DNA of 64,000 nt from Perkinsus olseni (Eukaryota; Perkinsozoa; Perkinsida; Perkinsidae), in the NCBI GenBank assembly GCA_013115135.1, contig JABANP010000148.1:43507-107506 (forward strand), read 5' to 3'. Shown piece by piece: positions 19,050 to 29,874 of this stretch (positions are counted from its first letter, which is position 1; every line of letters begins with the position of its first letter). The position numbers and the translations under genes are program-made. Below the pieces are notes generated by a model. That model was given only the letters and a program-made list of their open reading frames with translations, ran no database searches and was not told where the DNA came from.

Positions 19050-20794
19050 GTCGAAGCTTGCTGGATATGAGTGAGGTACTGATCCACTCCAAACAGCAAC
19101 GGAGTTCACTGAGAAAATTCATCAGCTGCTGCGTTGCACAGGATGTTCTCTCTATTTCGACGCTTGAGCGGCCTGCTCCACCGCCCCTCGTCTTCGTCTG
19201 ATGCCACTCCGGGAGGGAATAGCGAGAGGAGCTCCTCGAGGAAGAGGAGAATTGACGATACAGAAGAGTCTGTGTACTCGGAAGAAAAGGTCCTGCTGGG
19301 ATTCGAACCGGGGACCTCTCGCATGGCAGTCTGCTATAGGTTCCGACACACTGTGTGCGAACTTTGCGAAAGAGGACACTCCCGTCGGCGGCCCTCGGAT
19401 ACGGTCGGCCAGTGGGTGGTGACACGACGGGTGTGCGGAGGAGCTGGCCTTCGTCTATCACCGTCAAAGGTCGGATGGATTGCGGAAATTTCCGGAAAAA
19501 TCGGGAAAAAACCGAAAAATTCGGCGACTGTATCGACAGATACACCGAGCGCTGATCTATCATCGCCGATAACAACAACGCAGGTCGATGCAGTGGATGC
19601 AAAATGCAGGAGCTTTTCGAAACACCCTCAAGTAGGGTAGGTCCCGGGTTCGAATCCCACGGACAGCGTTTTATCAGATATTGTCAACTTTATCTATTAT
19701 AAGAAATTCAATCGTACCAACACTCAATGAACTCTTGGCCGAGAACAAGGAGTCCCTGGACAGCGGGGTGGGTCGGTTTTCGGTGCGTGGCCTGAGGGGC
19801 TTCATTCTTTTTCCCACTCTGGTTATTGATTGTTAGAAGGGATTTGTAACGCTTTGTGGCAGCTGATAGATCGCTCTCCCACCGGTTTTCCGTGATGCAG
19901 ATTTCAGGGTGGCGGGGATCTCGAAAGCATGCCGGCTGTCGCGAATTTCCTTGGTCCTCTTGGAGAGAGTTCTGCCCGAAATTTGGTATGGAAATTCACA
20001 AAAACAGTAGAATTTTTGAAGCGGCTCTCCGCACTCGTTGCCGATGAAGATTATCTTGGCAGAACGTAGAGTGATGAGCCAAAGATAGGCGCAGAAATCG
20101 CTCCTTCGTTTCGCCGCTGCTGGGAGCTGATCGTGCGGCTCATCCAAGCGGCGAGGGTTCCACCCGAGGAAAGACATATCTTGTGTGGTGGTGTCAGGTT
20201 AGTGGGGGTCTGCGGGAGTCGATGCGGAAGAAGGAGCTGTTCTTGAATGATGTCACTTGCAAGGAGCAGGTTAGGTTGGACTGCATTGAACTGGATGAGC
20301 TCAAGTAATGGGGGCCCTGGGAATAGATCCGGAGGCCTCTTGCATGTTAAGACAGCATTGTAACCATCTGAACTATATCAGGCCGGAGTACGGCAGCCGT
20401 CAAGAAGTGAGGGCGGCGAGGAAGCTGTTGATCGATTGGCTGGCCGAAGTGAGCCTCCAGTCCGATCGCCCCTCCCGCAGTACTCCCTGACAGGTGATTT
20501 TCGCCCGAATCGACTTTTTGCCATAACAGCAAGGTGGCCGAGTCCAAAGGGACCTCGGGCCTGCTCTTGGTGCCGCCGCCGTCCTCCACCACTAGCCATC
20601 ACGCAATAACGTCCCCAGTAGATAACGCGAAGCGGCTGCGAGGTGGTACTCGGGCTGGGGGGAGGGGTGCCGGATCCACTGCTGTGGCGTGTGATGGAAG
20701 TACTGGAGCTCGAGTGCCGCTGGGATTTCTTCGCATCATGAACAACGTGCGAAGCAGGACTGCCTTCGCCGCTGGAACTTCGGGTAGCTCATAA
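19050..20794 (+). CDS. unrecognised split gene, Ser/Arg-rich segments
   Basis: An exon ending at 19289 (LHRPSSSSDATPGGNSERSS, RKRRIDDTEESVYSEEK) joins in phase 0 across 19290-19329 to SAIGSDTLCANFAKEDTPVG. A later exon ending ELDELK at 20304 joins across 20305-20381 to PEYGSRQEVRAARKLLIDWL. The last open segment begins about 20523 (KVAESKGTSGLLLVPPPSST) and stops at 20794 (SRTAFAAGTSGSS). The exons in 19.68-20.25 kb are unclear because both strands have open frames. It may be the 3' part of the gene at 17.05 kb. No domain recognised. Confidence 0.5.
19290..19329 (+). repeat. 40-nt intron, antisense tRNA T-arm
   Basis: GTCCTGCTGGGATTCGAACC and GGGGACCTCTCGCATGGCAG. It begins with GT, ends with AG and contains nothing except an antisense tRNA 3' half. 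The frame is kept on both sides. Confidence 0.85.
19632..19668 (+). repeat. sense tRNA T-arm at a likely donor
   Basis: GTAGGGTAGGTCCCGGGTTC followed by GAATCCCACGGACAGCG. It follows an open plus-strand stretch. The matching acceptor is not identified. Confidence 0.65.
20305..20381 (+). repeat. 77-nt intron that is an antisense full-length tRNA-Val-like sequence
   Basis: Read on the minus strand it has a D-arm-like GTTCAGATGGTTACA, an anticodon loop region GTCTTAACATGCAAGA with AAC (Val) at the anticodon site, and a decayed T-arm (GGCCTCCGGATCTATTCC). In the plus direction it starts GTAATGGGGG and ends TATATCAG, and splicing joins ELK to PEYGSR in frame. Confidence 0.78.
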
Positions 20795-20799
20795 ATTTA

Positions 20800-21180
20800 A
20801 CGATAGCATTCCAAATAGACCTCTTGAGAGGATATGAGAGACGGGTCAAGCAGGACTGTTTTGATTCGGACAGAAGTTCCGGGCTCGAGGCCGCTGTGCC
20901 GAATGCATATCGATACGTTTTCAGTTTCACTCGACCATACCATAACTCCCACAACTCGTATACTGGGTCGAGACCGGATGTCGTCAGCGACTACTACAGT
21001 CTCAAAGACTGAGTAATGCATGCTTTGTGTAAACATCGGGAACGCCATTACCTCAGCCTCCTCTCCCGGCCGTCCTACCCCACGAGAGTGATAACCACAA
21101 CGCTCGAGTACCCGAAGGCGAGCGGGCGAAAGCGAGCCCGACGAAGCAGCTGTGATGAGATTAGAAGGACTCCAGCTGTT
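20800..21180. other. intergenic, no gene recognised
   Basis: Overlapping open frames without domain or splice support. It separates the intron-rich region from the repeat-rich middle of the window. Confidence 0.4.
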
Positions 21181-21184
21181 AGTC

Positions 21185-21420
21185 GGAGGCTGTCGGAGGG
21201 CGGCGTGGGTAGGGTTCTCTTGGAGGGGCCTTCGGGATTGCTGTTGTTCTCAGTCCCGATGTCGATGTCTCCGAAAGCGGTGGGTGGTCGGCCGCCTCGG
21301 CAAGTACGCAATAGTGTTGGCGGCCATGAAGGAGCAGATGATTTCGCGATGGAGTGGTATGCGAGATAGCCCAGCTCGCATTTTATTCGTCGTTATTGAT
21401 CAGGCGAGGATTAGGCGATA
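21185..21420. repeat. copy 1 of a duplicated block (partner at 35500-35810)
   Basis: Both copies contain the same about 120 nt (GTAGGGTTCTCTTGGAGG through CGGTGGGTGGTCGGCCGCC) with one or two mismatches, then a shared tail. The duplication continues with breaks to about 24.85 kb here and 38.75 kb in the partner, including GH18-like copies A and D. Confidence 0.8.
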
Positions 21421-21699
21421 GCGTTGCAGAGCGGGTCAGGTCGCAGATTGCTGAGCTGGACGCTCAAGGGGAGGCCTCCTGGCACCTCAGCTGTCTGGTG
21501 GGTGTGCAGGCTTTATTAAGGGAACAGAACACTCATTAATAGCCGCACTAGGGAAGTGCTAGATCCGCGGTTGCGAGAAATTCTGGGCAATCGTACAGCT
21601 CCCGATTGTAATAATTGTGCATGGTCGATGATGAAGTAAGGACTAGTGAGACAACAGACCCCTACACAAAGCCATACAGTAGCGTGGTCGAATCTTGTC

Positions 21700-23450
21700 A
21701 ACTTGCTGCCTTAGCGATTCTCTGCTGCACGCCGCTTGCCAGAGGTGAGTGTACTTCCTCAGAACGAATCGTCGACACTGCAAACGCTGCGTGAATGTAA
21801 AGCAGCGTTGGATGGGAGGGAGTCGGGGACGTCTGAGAATAGACGGGCGCTCGGAGCCATCCTGGCTGCCATTCAACATGTAAGGTGTTTCACACGCCGA
21901 CCGACACAGGCAGTCTCGAGCGCGTGCGTGATGACATAAAAGGAGGAGTCCGGATCTTGTAGACTGAAATTTTGATAAATTTGCTTCGCTCCGCCTAACT
22001 AGATGTTATTATTAGGTTCTATCCCGTAGGCGAGGTGAAGCATCCGATTTCGAGAGTCTGTCTAGCTTCTTGGACAGCCTTGAGAAGATACAGACCCGCG
22101 AGGAATTGCAAGACCGAGTACAGGCTGCCATCACTCTGTTAACTGCCTCGTCGTCGTGAAAGCTGCTACTACTAGCAACAGGATTTTGAAAAATTGTCGT
22201 GCTTGGAATCAGTACCATCTGGTTCAGCACAATTATCATTCACATTGCAAGTCGAGATTCTACGACCAGGTTGAGTGCAGTTGAATGAGAAGGTGGCCCG
22301 GACGCCGTCAGGAGGATCCGCTATCTCTGAACGCGGCACTCGAGAACCCTACCATTTCGATCAAAGACTGTACAGCACTCGAGGAACTCAATAGGATGGC
22401 TAGATGTTAGCAACAGCGAAAGACACACAGAGACAGAATGCTTAAGCAGAAAGGGACAAGAACTGTGTAGATACATCACAAAGACCTCACTCGGAACTTC
22501 CGAGTTACAGAAGCTCCGAGCTCGGCAAAAACTTCGGATCTGTCTGCGCACTTTAATGCGTGTTTTCATCCGAGCTCAGGAAGGCAGATTCTCTGTACTC
22601 GGGAATCTGAGCACTTTAATTGGCTCCCGGAGTACGATCAGTAGGGCAGTTCAGCACTCAGCAGCGTGCTTCTGCAAAGGGGATCCCCGGGGAGGTACGA
22701 AAGACTGAAAATAATAGTCTAAAGGGTATTTCTCAACTTCGTTAACAACTTTGGTAGTTCCTTAATAACGAGGAATCTTTTGAAGACGGAATTTTGAGGG
22801 AACACGACCAAGATCACAGGGAAGACGCACGCCGAAAATGGTCAGAAAATGGTATTGCTTCAGCCGGCGACCCCAGCTCCAGCGAGCTTAAAATTTGCCG
22901 CACGTCGGATACCCTGTGTAGCACTGAACTTCTGTGACTAAAGTTTTTCTATCCAAAACATGATCTCTACGGATATCTGACCTCGCTGAACCACGTGGGA
23001 CTTCAGCCTTCTTCTTCAGCCTCGTTTCCGATCCCTTCGGCTCAGCCTGAGTCTCGAATGATACTCATTCGATCGTTGATGAAGCCAACGATCTTGTGAG
23101 CTAATTACACTGTGTGATTCGCCCACCAGTAAGTGCCCCAGGCGGAACTCTCCGAACTCTACTCATATTGATCCAAGTGAAAAATAGGGATTTAGGAACT
23201 AGTGTTCCTTCTGAATGATCGAAATAACATCTAGCCTCCCCGACCGACGCACAGATGCGGCATCTGAGATGCCCGTAGTGGCAGGTGAGCACACAACACG
23301 GTGAGGGAAATGATCATCGTCGCGCCTGCTACCGCAAGTTCACTATCGATGTACGATGATAAAAAGAGGCCACGAAAAGATAGTGCTTTTCACTAATGTG
23401 GCAGCTGGTAACGCCGCTAAGAAAGAAGAATGAAGCTCGATATGAGCTGA
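21700..23450. other. repeat-derived DNA, no gene recognised
   Basis: Part of the block duplicated at 36.9-37.3 kb: 23100-23400 matches 36965-37280 at about 95 percent by eye (AGGCGGAAC, TCCGAACTCTACTC and the following 250 nt). No coding region is supported. Confidence 0.5.
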
Positions 23451-24629
23451 CTATTGCTTCATGCCTGCTGCGAGTGCGTAGAATAGAGAGTCTTCATCCC
23501 ACGGGAACAGATCCGAGGTATCCCCGTTACTGGCTTCTAGCGCGATACCGTAAAGTCCGAGGTTCTTCGCCAGCGTGATCTTCTCGGTGGCACGAGGTTG
23601 CGAGAAGAAGTAGATTGCGGCTCCACCGGGGTTGCCGAGCGAACCGTTCCCCTTCGGATCTCCACCGAAATCGTAGATCACATTGGAGTACCCGATATAG
23701 CCCACATCGTAGGTGGCATGGGCGATGAGTGGTATCTGAGAATGAGAAGGGGTCTGCCAATCAAAGCTGGAGCCACGATGGGGATAGAAGAGTTGGAAGT
23801 CAAAACTGCAGTTACTGTGGATGTTACACAGCGGCACAACAGTTACTCACAGTGAAAACGAGGGAGCTCAGATCAGCGCCCCTGCCAAGGTGGCGTTGTG
23901 GAGGCTCTCCTCGGCATAACCATCCGTGTTGAACATCGGAACGGAGTCATCGTTCACCGGCCATACGGTGACGAAATTGGTGTCTGCGATCCTCGCTAAT
24001 CCACTTGTATTCACTCTATGCCAGTCATCTGTTGCGAACCTAGCATAATTAACATGCACGCAGCTGTCGTGTGATGCTTACGAAAAGGCCGAGTGAAGGT
24101 TCAGCTCATTGATCGCCTCCAAGAGTTCTTTCAAGGGGACGGTGACGCCGGAGTCTGATGGCGCGAGAATCACTTGGAAACCGTCGACCGGATAGTCCTT
24201 GATGAACTCGCGGGCGCTTTCGTGGAAGGCCGCCTTGTCGAAAGATTTTTCGAAAAACACGCCCAAGTTGGCCAGTATTCTCCCGCCTTTGGCTTCTACT
24301 TGGTGCTTCAGTGCCGCGAATCCAGCTTTGTCCCAGGGAGTGTAAAACGGTGAATCGAGCCCGATTTTGCTTTGCCATATACTGTAACCGCCGAGCAAGA
24401 AGCTACTCACACCTTTCCCGAGGAGGTAGTCGAAGTAATAATCCCAGGTATAGCTCGGGTCAATGGGACACAATTTAGGTTTTGTGACACAATTAGGGGC
24501 CTCCTTGATGTACCACGGGGTGCCAACCTCTTTATAGAACTTGAGGTGGCTGTTGGGGGCGTTCGAAGGAGGCAAAGAGGCGACTGAGTCGAGGGTACAC
24601 AGACTGAGGAGCAGCACGGTGGTCCACAT
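23451..24629 (-). pseudogene. GH18-like secreted protein, copy A (frameshifted)
   Basis: Three exons: 24629-24082, 24039-23851 and 23735-23451; introns 42 and 115 nt. Exon 1 starts with the signal peptide MWTTVLLLSLCTLDSVASLP. Compared with the close copy D (same subgroup), exon 2 has two extra nucleotides near 23880-23885 (CAGGGGCG against CAGGCG in coding direction), which shifts the frame and brings TGA a few codons later. Exons 1 and 3 read well. Either a recent pseudogene or a case rescued by a changed splice site. Upstream and downstream DNA is shared with copy D. Confidence 0.75.
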
Positions 24630-24859
24630 AATACACAGATAGAAAACAACTGTAGACTGTAGATTAGACCGTGACCGATCGCGGAGTTTTCGAATCTTGG
24701 TGCCAGCAACAGAAAGAAACGCTACGTCACGCAGCATCATGCCTGGGGTCATCATGACCCGGTCATGTCTGTCTCCGCTGTCCCGCGTCGCCGTGTCCCC
24801 GCTCACCGTCTGTGTATTGGGAGTTGCGCCGGGTTAATCGACTTGGTCGTTTCGAGGGT

Positions 24860-25530
24860 AGCCGAAGTCCCTGGACTATTATTGTTATTAATATCTGGTT
24901 GGCACTTCGAGTATGGTGCAGCCGGGAGTTTTTTTGAAAGCTCCGGCCGAACGGAGCATGGTTCACCGAGTCGCTGACTATTTCCCCGAGGGAACAGCGA
25001 ACACACCGGACTCCTATTCAAGATTTCTGACATGTACTCAGGCTTCCTATGGCCCAGTCGACACCGACGACAATTGGCGTATTGTTGATCCGGCTCGGAC
25101 TCGGCAACGCATCGAAACATTCTAGTCGCCGATCGGTGAAAGCCTTCCACTGAAAGGAAGATCGTTCGAACCTCGACATTGCGCGACGCGATTTGCGCCG
25201 CTAGTACGAGCGTGTCCCCTCAGGGAATTCCTAGTGGCGTCATCATCTCCTCTGTCCCGCTGGAGAAAAGCCTCACAATACTTGGCCAACATATACCCGC
25301 GCATTTTGTTCCGGGATTCGTGTGCCGTCTGGAGCTTCGCTCACCGGCACCGAGCTGGGTTTGAGGCGCCCACTGTTCCGACTAATCTGTTCGTAACCTA
25401 CGAGCACTTACGCGGGACACGGAGCTTTCAGTGCTGCTGAATCAGTAGTGAACAGATGGCCAGATTTTGCACACTAGGAAGGCAGCCTTTCGAAGCCTTC
25501 GGCAGACCAGCCTTCGGACCGAAGGCTGCC
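24860..25530. other. 5' flank of copy A, no gene recognised
   Basis: Resembles the flank upstream of copy D around 38.78-39.10 kb (TCGCCGATCGGTG and neighbouring stretches). No coding region supported. Confidence 0.4.
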
Positions 25531-25535
25531 AGTTG

Positions 25536-25961
25536 TTAGGGGAGTCGTAGGAGCACTAAAGCTAGCAGGACCAGTCCGCGATTGACGAACACGATAGGCC
25601 GGAAAATATCAGAGTAAAATCGAGCTCCCTGTCGTCGTTCTTCCCGTGGTTTAAGCAACCACACTAGAGCGCCTGGGGAAAATGGCGCTTGACCTTCGGG
25701 CGGTTCTACCATAGCTGGGACTCCCGGTCCGCAGCGAACCTCCCGTCCCATCAGCCTACCAATTGCTGACTGACGAGTAGTAGCATTAGGGACCATGTTG
25801 CAACTACTAGTGGGTTGCACGGGTTTGGGCCCAGACCGTGTCCGAAGCAGGTGAGCCCCGCTCACCTGCCTACCGCTCACTGAGCGGTAGGCACTGTCAG
25901 ACTCTTGTGACTCAGTGTTAACGCCGACAGACTTCTTAGCAACACGACTCGCAGGAGGCAT
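25536..25961 (-). mobile_element. open frame resembling the C-terminal part of a retrotransposon integrase
   Basis: The frame contains APFSPGALVWLLKPREERRQ and ARFYSDIFRPIVFVN. This recalls the segment after the integrase core of Ty3/gypsy elements, where a GDLVWL-like motif is followed by basic residues and a GPY-like strand. No core residues, protease or reverse transcriptase lie next to it. Only the local pattern supports this. Confidence 0.25.
25847..25892. repeat. two adjacent perfect hairpins
   Basis: GCAGGTGAGC-CCC-GCTCACCTGC (25847-25869) and GCCTACCGCTCA-C-TGAGCGGTAGGC (25868-25892). The stems have 10 and 12 bp with loops of 3 and 1 nt. Confidence 0.9.
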
Positions 25962-25969
25962 AGGGATGA

Positions 25970-28530
25970 CAGATGATAAGATAATAAAGCAACCTCAATG
26001 ATTAGGCAGCGTAAAGCACGTATGCGCGCATCGTTCCTCATTGGACTGTCTCTCACAATGAAACACAGTGTCCTGGACATACGACTGGACTGAAGAAGAG
26101 AAACCAATAGCAATGCTCACAGGCACCGTGCCGGTCATGGTAGCACTGGAATTCATGGATGATGTGAATGATTGTCAGAGATTAGCAATAACTTATCACG
26201 TGAATGAGATGAAGGAGTTTCACTGCTTGGAGTGCTGAAGGTCTAGAGACTCTTCAAATTCGGTGTCTTGCACACCCAGGGACGATTGAAGCTTTCCTTA
26301 TACATCGTGCTGTACATGATATAACCCATCGTGGTACATACTCAGAGTATGGTACCGAGTCGGCACCCTGTGATAAGAGCCAGCTGAGAACGGACATCGA
26401 TGTGAGCTATCCGAACTCAACCCCTCAGAATTGACATATCCGGTTGAACCGGAAACCGGACCGGTTTTCGCGTCGAATGAGGGAAATATAGTTATGTTGC
26501 CCTCCAGCAAGTTCGCCTACCTCCCGTCAGGGCGGGCACGTCAATGACGTGCCCGTGAGTTTAACTCACCACTTCACTGCCGTGTCCGCCTAGGCCTGAC
26601 CCGGGCCATCAAAAGCGAGTCAGTCAGTACCAACCGTACTGCGATCTCGCGTTCCGTCGGCGCCAACACAGTGCGCCCATTTCATTGCGGATGCGATTGT
26701 AGGGCTTCTGCTGCCAACCTAGCGGCTGTGCGAAACGACCGCCTTCGAAGTGTGCGAATCGAACCTTCCGGTGAAGAGCCAAGCGTTGTACCGCTCGCCC
26801 AGATCGTCTGATAATTGTTCCGTCACGAACTTAACGCACGGAACTTCCGTGCTGCCTCGCAACGCGGGAACCCCCAGCATGGTCGGCCTACTAGCTGTTA
26901 GCATTCTGGGTAGCGTACTAGCTTTACTAGCTTCGAGCACCACCCAAGCTGCTGGCGTCGCTAGGCTCGTAGTAAAGGTGCGAATTTCTTAAAATGTTCA
27001 TACCCGGGATCGAATCCACAACCTCCGGTCCACTGGTCAACCGCTCGCCCTGCTAGACTGAGCCCACTTCCAAAAATCAAGTTGCTCTTTTGTCCCCGAT
27101 AGCTCGACGGCAGCCATTTAAAATGGCCCATTTTTGGGACGCGAATTTTACAACATTATTTTATCCTCAACAAAACACAGTTCGTCTTAGTACGAAAGAG
27201 AGTATATTAAATTCAAATGTACAAAAACAATGTATGTATAAAATTCAATGTAAAAAATGACGATGACTTCATTCGTTTCCTGAGGACTCCTCTGAGGAGT
27301 CTCCTCTGCTTCTTGTCGGCGGCGTCGCTCCTCCCGTTCCTAACAATGATGATGCAGTAGAAGTGTATCGATAAGAAAGGGTTGCAAAATACCCTACCCG
27401 CCGCGTTTAACTGGGCGAATGCTCCTGCGAGATGAAGATGGCGGTTCTGCCGGGGCTGGGCGATCATTCGCAGGCGCCTGACAAAAGAGCGATGATCATC
27501 GGTAAGCAAGGGCCTGAAAGCAAGCGGTCGTTGGCACAAGGCATGATAATATTGCCCGTGACTAAAAAAGAAGTGTAAGAGTCGAGCACGCTTACCGCGA
27601 CGCGGTAACCGCGACGCCAGTAACCGCAGAAGCTATGCTTCAAAGTGGCAGCTACCCTATTCCGGGTCTTCCCCTGTCCATACTAGGGCATGGATATCAG
27701 GCAAGTTTTCCCGAGTTGTTTGAAACTCCCACCTCTACCACAGCTTCTTCACCGGACCTAATGGTTCAACCATTATGGTTGCCCGGGAGAGTCCTTGATA
27801 TAATTAATGAGGTAAGTACCCGCTCTCTCCCAAGCCCGAACCCTTGGAATCAACGACACTTGCACAGCACTATCCCTAACTTCCTTGGAACACCTACTGT
27901 AGTTGTTTTCAATCCAATCAAAGACAGGCTTGACCCCGAAGAGTTCGTACACTGCGGGTGTATAAGAAGGTCGGCTGCTCTATGGCAATCTAAGTTGCCA
28001 ACTCGTTAACGCGTGTCCTGGAACACGCCTCACCAAATATTAAACGAGCATCAGTTTGCAGGGCCTGAAACAACGACTGGTCCGGTGACAAGTGCTCCCA
28101 GCCTCGCGATAATATGGTACGAGTGTCAGAGTGTGAGAGCTGGAGATCGAATAGAGCATCAAAGTAAAATTGGACTGCTCTGGGATCAGTCGAAGTTAGT
28201 AAGGTCGGATCCATCAAACGTGTCTTGAATCAAGACTCTTGATGTGAGCAGCGAAATCGGCGAACCCTGCATTCTTGCGAGCAGTGGCGTTGGTCCAGAA
28301 GCAATGTGGAAGAGCGTCGATGACGGGTGAGTGAAGTTCACTCAGTGAACATTCCCAATAGGCAGAACGTCAACAGCTCGGCCAAGTGGAGCGCGAACGT
28401 AGAAATTACAACATCCGTCGTTGTTTTCGAAAAACTATAGGGCTTTTACAGTTTTTTGATTGAGAATTTAAACTCGCGTGTGTTGGGATAGTTCTCACCC
28501 GAAGTAGTTGGGAATCAACCTTCAACCTTC
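25970..28530. other. repeat-rich stretch, no gene firmly recognised
   Basis: Open frames such as plus 27635-28009 (with FLGTPTVVVFNPIKDRLDPE) may be retroelement or gene remnants, but nothing identifies them. A tRNA-like antisense T-arm lies near 27000-27030 (ACCCGGGATCGAATCCAC) without a full cloverleaf. Confidence 0.35.
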
Positions 28531-28535
28531 TACCA

Positions 28536-28710
28536 CTAGCGAAATTGATTTCCGCACTTCGTCGAAATTGGACTTACTTCGAGTGTGCCATCGAAAGTGA
28601 TTGTACTATCGCGCGCACTGGCGAAATGGATTTTACTAAGGCATATCTTGGCGCGGGTGATCGCTCGCCCTGTGAAATTGATCTTACTGATCGCGAAATA
28701 GGCCTTTAAA
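28536..28710. repeat. array of degenerate GCGAAATTGATNTTAC units
   Basis: Five or six units of about 30 nt around GCGAAATNGATNTTAC. They resemble the units inside the foldback element at 3349-4318, so this may be a short relic of the same family. Confidence 0.5.
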
Positions 28711-28836
28711 AGGTGTAGTCTGTACGCGTCCAATTCGAGTTGGCATCGCCAACTTGGCGAACTCGGGGATGGTAGAGGCGGCATTATCGACTTGACGGTG
28801 CTTGGTAACCGAGCATCGTAGCGTGCTGTAACCATG

Positions 28837-28877
28837 GTCGCGGAGCTGTAACCAAGCCTCGGTTACAGCTCCGCGAC
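28837..28877. repeat. perfect 17-bp hairpin
   Basis: GTCGCGGAGCTGTAACC (28837-28853), 7-nt loop, GGTTACAGCTCCGCGAC (28861-28877). Confidence 0.92.
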
Positions 28878-28988
28878 GAGCACCTCACTGTTGGTGGGCG
28901 TCTACTACTGATGCGGCACATTTTGCCCCAAGGAGAGCCGATAAGAGTGTTGCATGATACGGCAGCGCTTGGGGCGTTATACGCTTCC

Positions 28989-28989
<1 letters not shown>

Positions 28990-29025
<36 letters not shown>

Positions 29026-29026
29026 C
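28990..29026. repeat. GAAA microsatellite
   Basis: About eight GAAA units in a row. The lysine-rich frames that cross it are a by-product. Confidence 0.9.
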
Positions 29027-29579
29027 CTTACAAGCTCCAATATTGCCCTCGTGGTGGTATGGAGCCGCCTGGCGGTATGGCGGCCGCGAGCGAGAGCGAG
29101 AGATGTAGACAGCGCGCACCTGCAGGGCGCGCACGACCAAAAATCAAGAAACGACTGGACTTGGGCTTTCGAGAATTGCGGTTCTGCAGTTGAGTCTCAA
29201 CGGCAGTGGAATTCGGCTTTTTTCTCTGCGGAAATTTTTCCTACGAATTTCACGCTGCGCATTCTAAGTTCTTTGGCAAGTTTTCCCGAGGAACTTGCGA
29301 GATTGCGAGAGTTACGTAATTCGTCCAAATTGGAACGAACGCCGAGAAAAACGGATATTCTAACATTATTTGGAGGACTGTAGTGAACAGGGCCTTACAA
29401 AGTCGTGGGAGTTTCAACAAAATTGCAAGGTATTGTTTTCTGATCTCACCGAAGAATTCGGATACCCATTCTGCAACAGAACGTCTTCTTATTTGGGATT
29501 CGGAGGAACAGTAGTTAATCATACGAGGATAACCGGTGCCGCAGCAATCTTTCGGTGTGATTTGTCCAGCGAGATGTTG

Positions 29580-29874
29580 TAACTCAACTGCTCAGGAAGA
29601 AGTTCGAGAATATAGTCTCGCGACGAGACCCGTCTACACCGACGGCTGAATGCTCGGTGGGAGCCGAGCAAGCCAGGCAGTGGTGGAGACCGGTGATAAG
29701 TTATTACTGATGACTGACCATTCAAAGGTCACAACTATTTACAGAGGCATACGACGGCCACCAGCGATCGATCAAAATAAAGTGAATATCACTTAAAAAG
29801 TCTATGTGCCACCAATGATGATAGAGAGGCTCACGTCGCCAGTGGTATGAAGTGACATACTGGATGGGGTTCGG
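29580..29874. repeat. 3' flank shared by copies B, F and G
   Basis: Blocks such as CGTCTACACCGACGGC, ACTGACCATTCA and AATAAAGTG recur at 45940-46200 (downstream of copy F) and partly at 49490-49620 (downstream of copy G). This shows that the duplicated unit included downstream DNA. Confidence 0.7.

Noticed and set aside
28990..29026. Lysine/glutamate-rich frames over the GAAA repeat
   Set aside because: All frames stay open through a pure tetranucleotide repeat; this gives no evidence of a protein.
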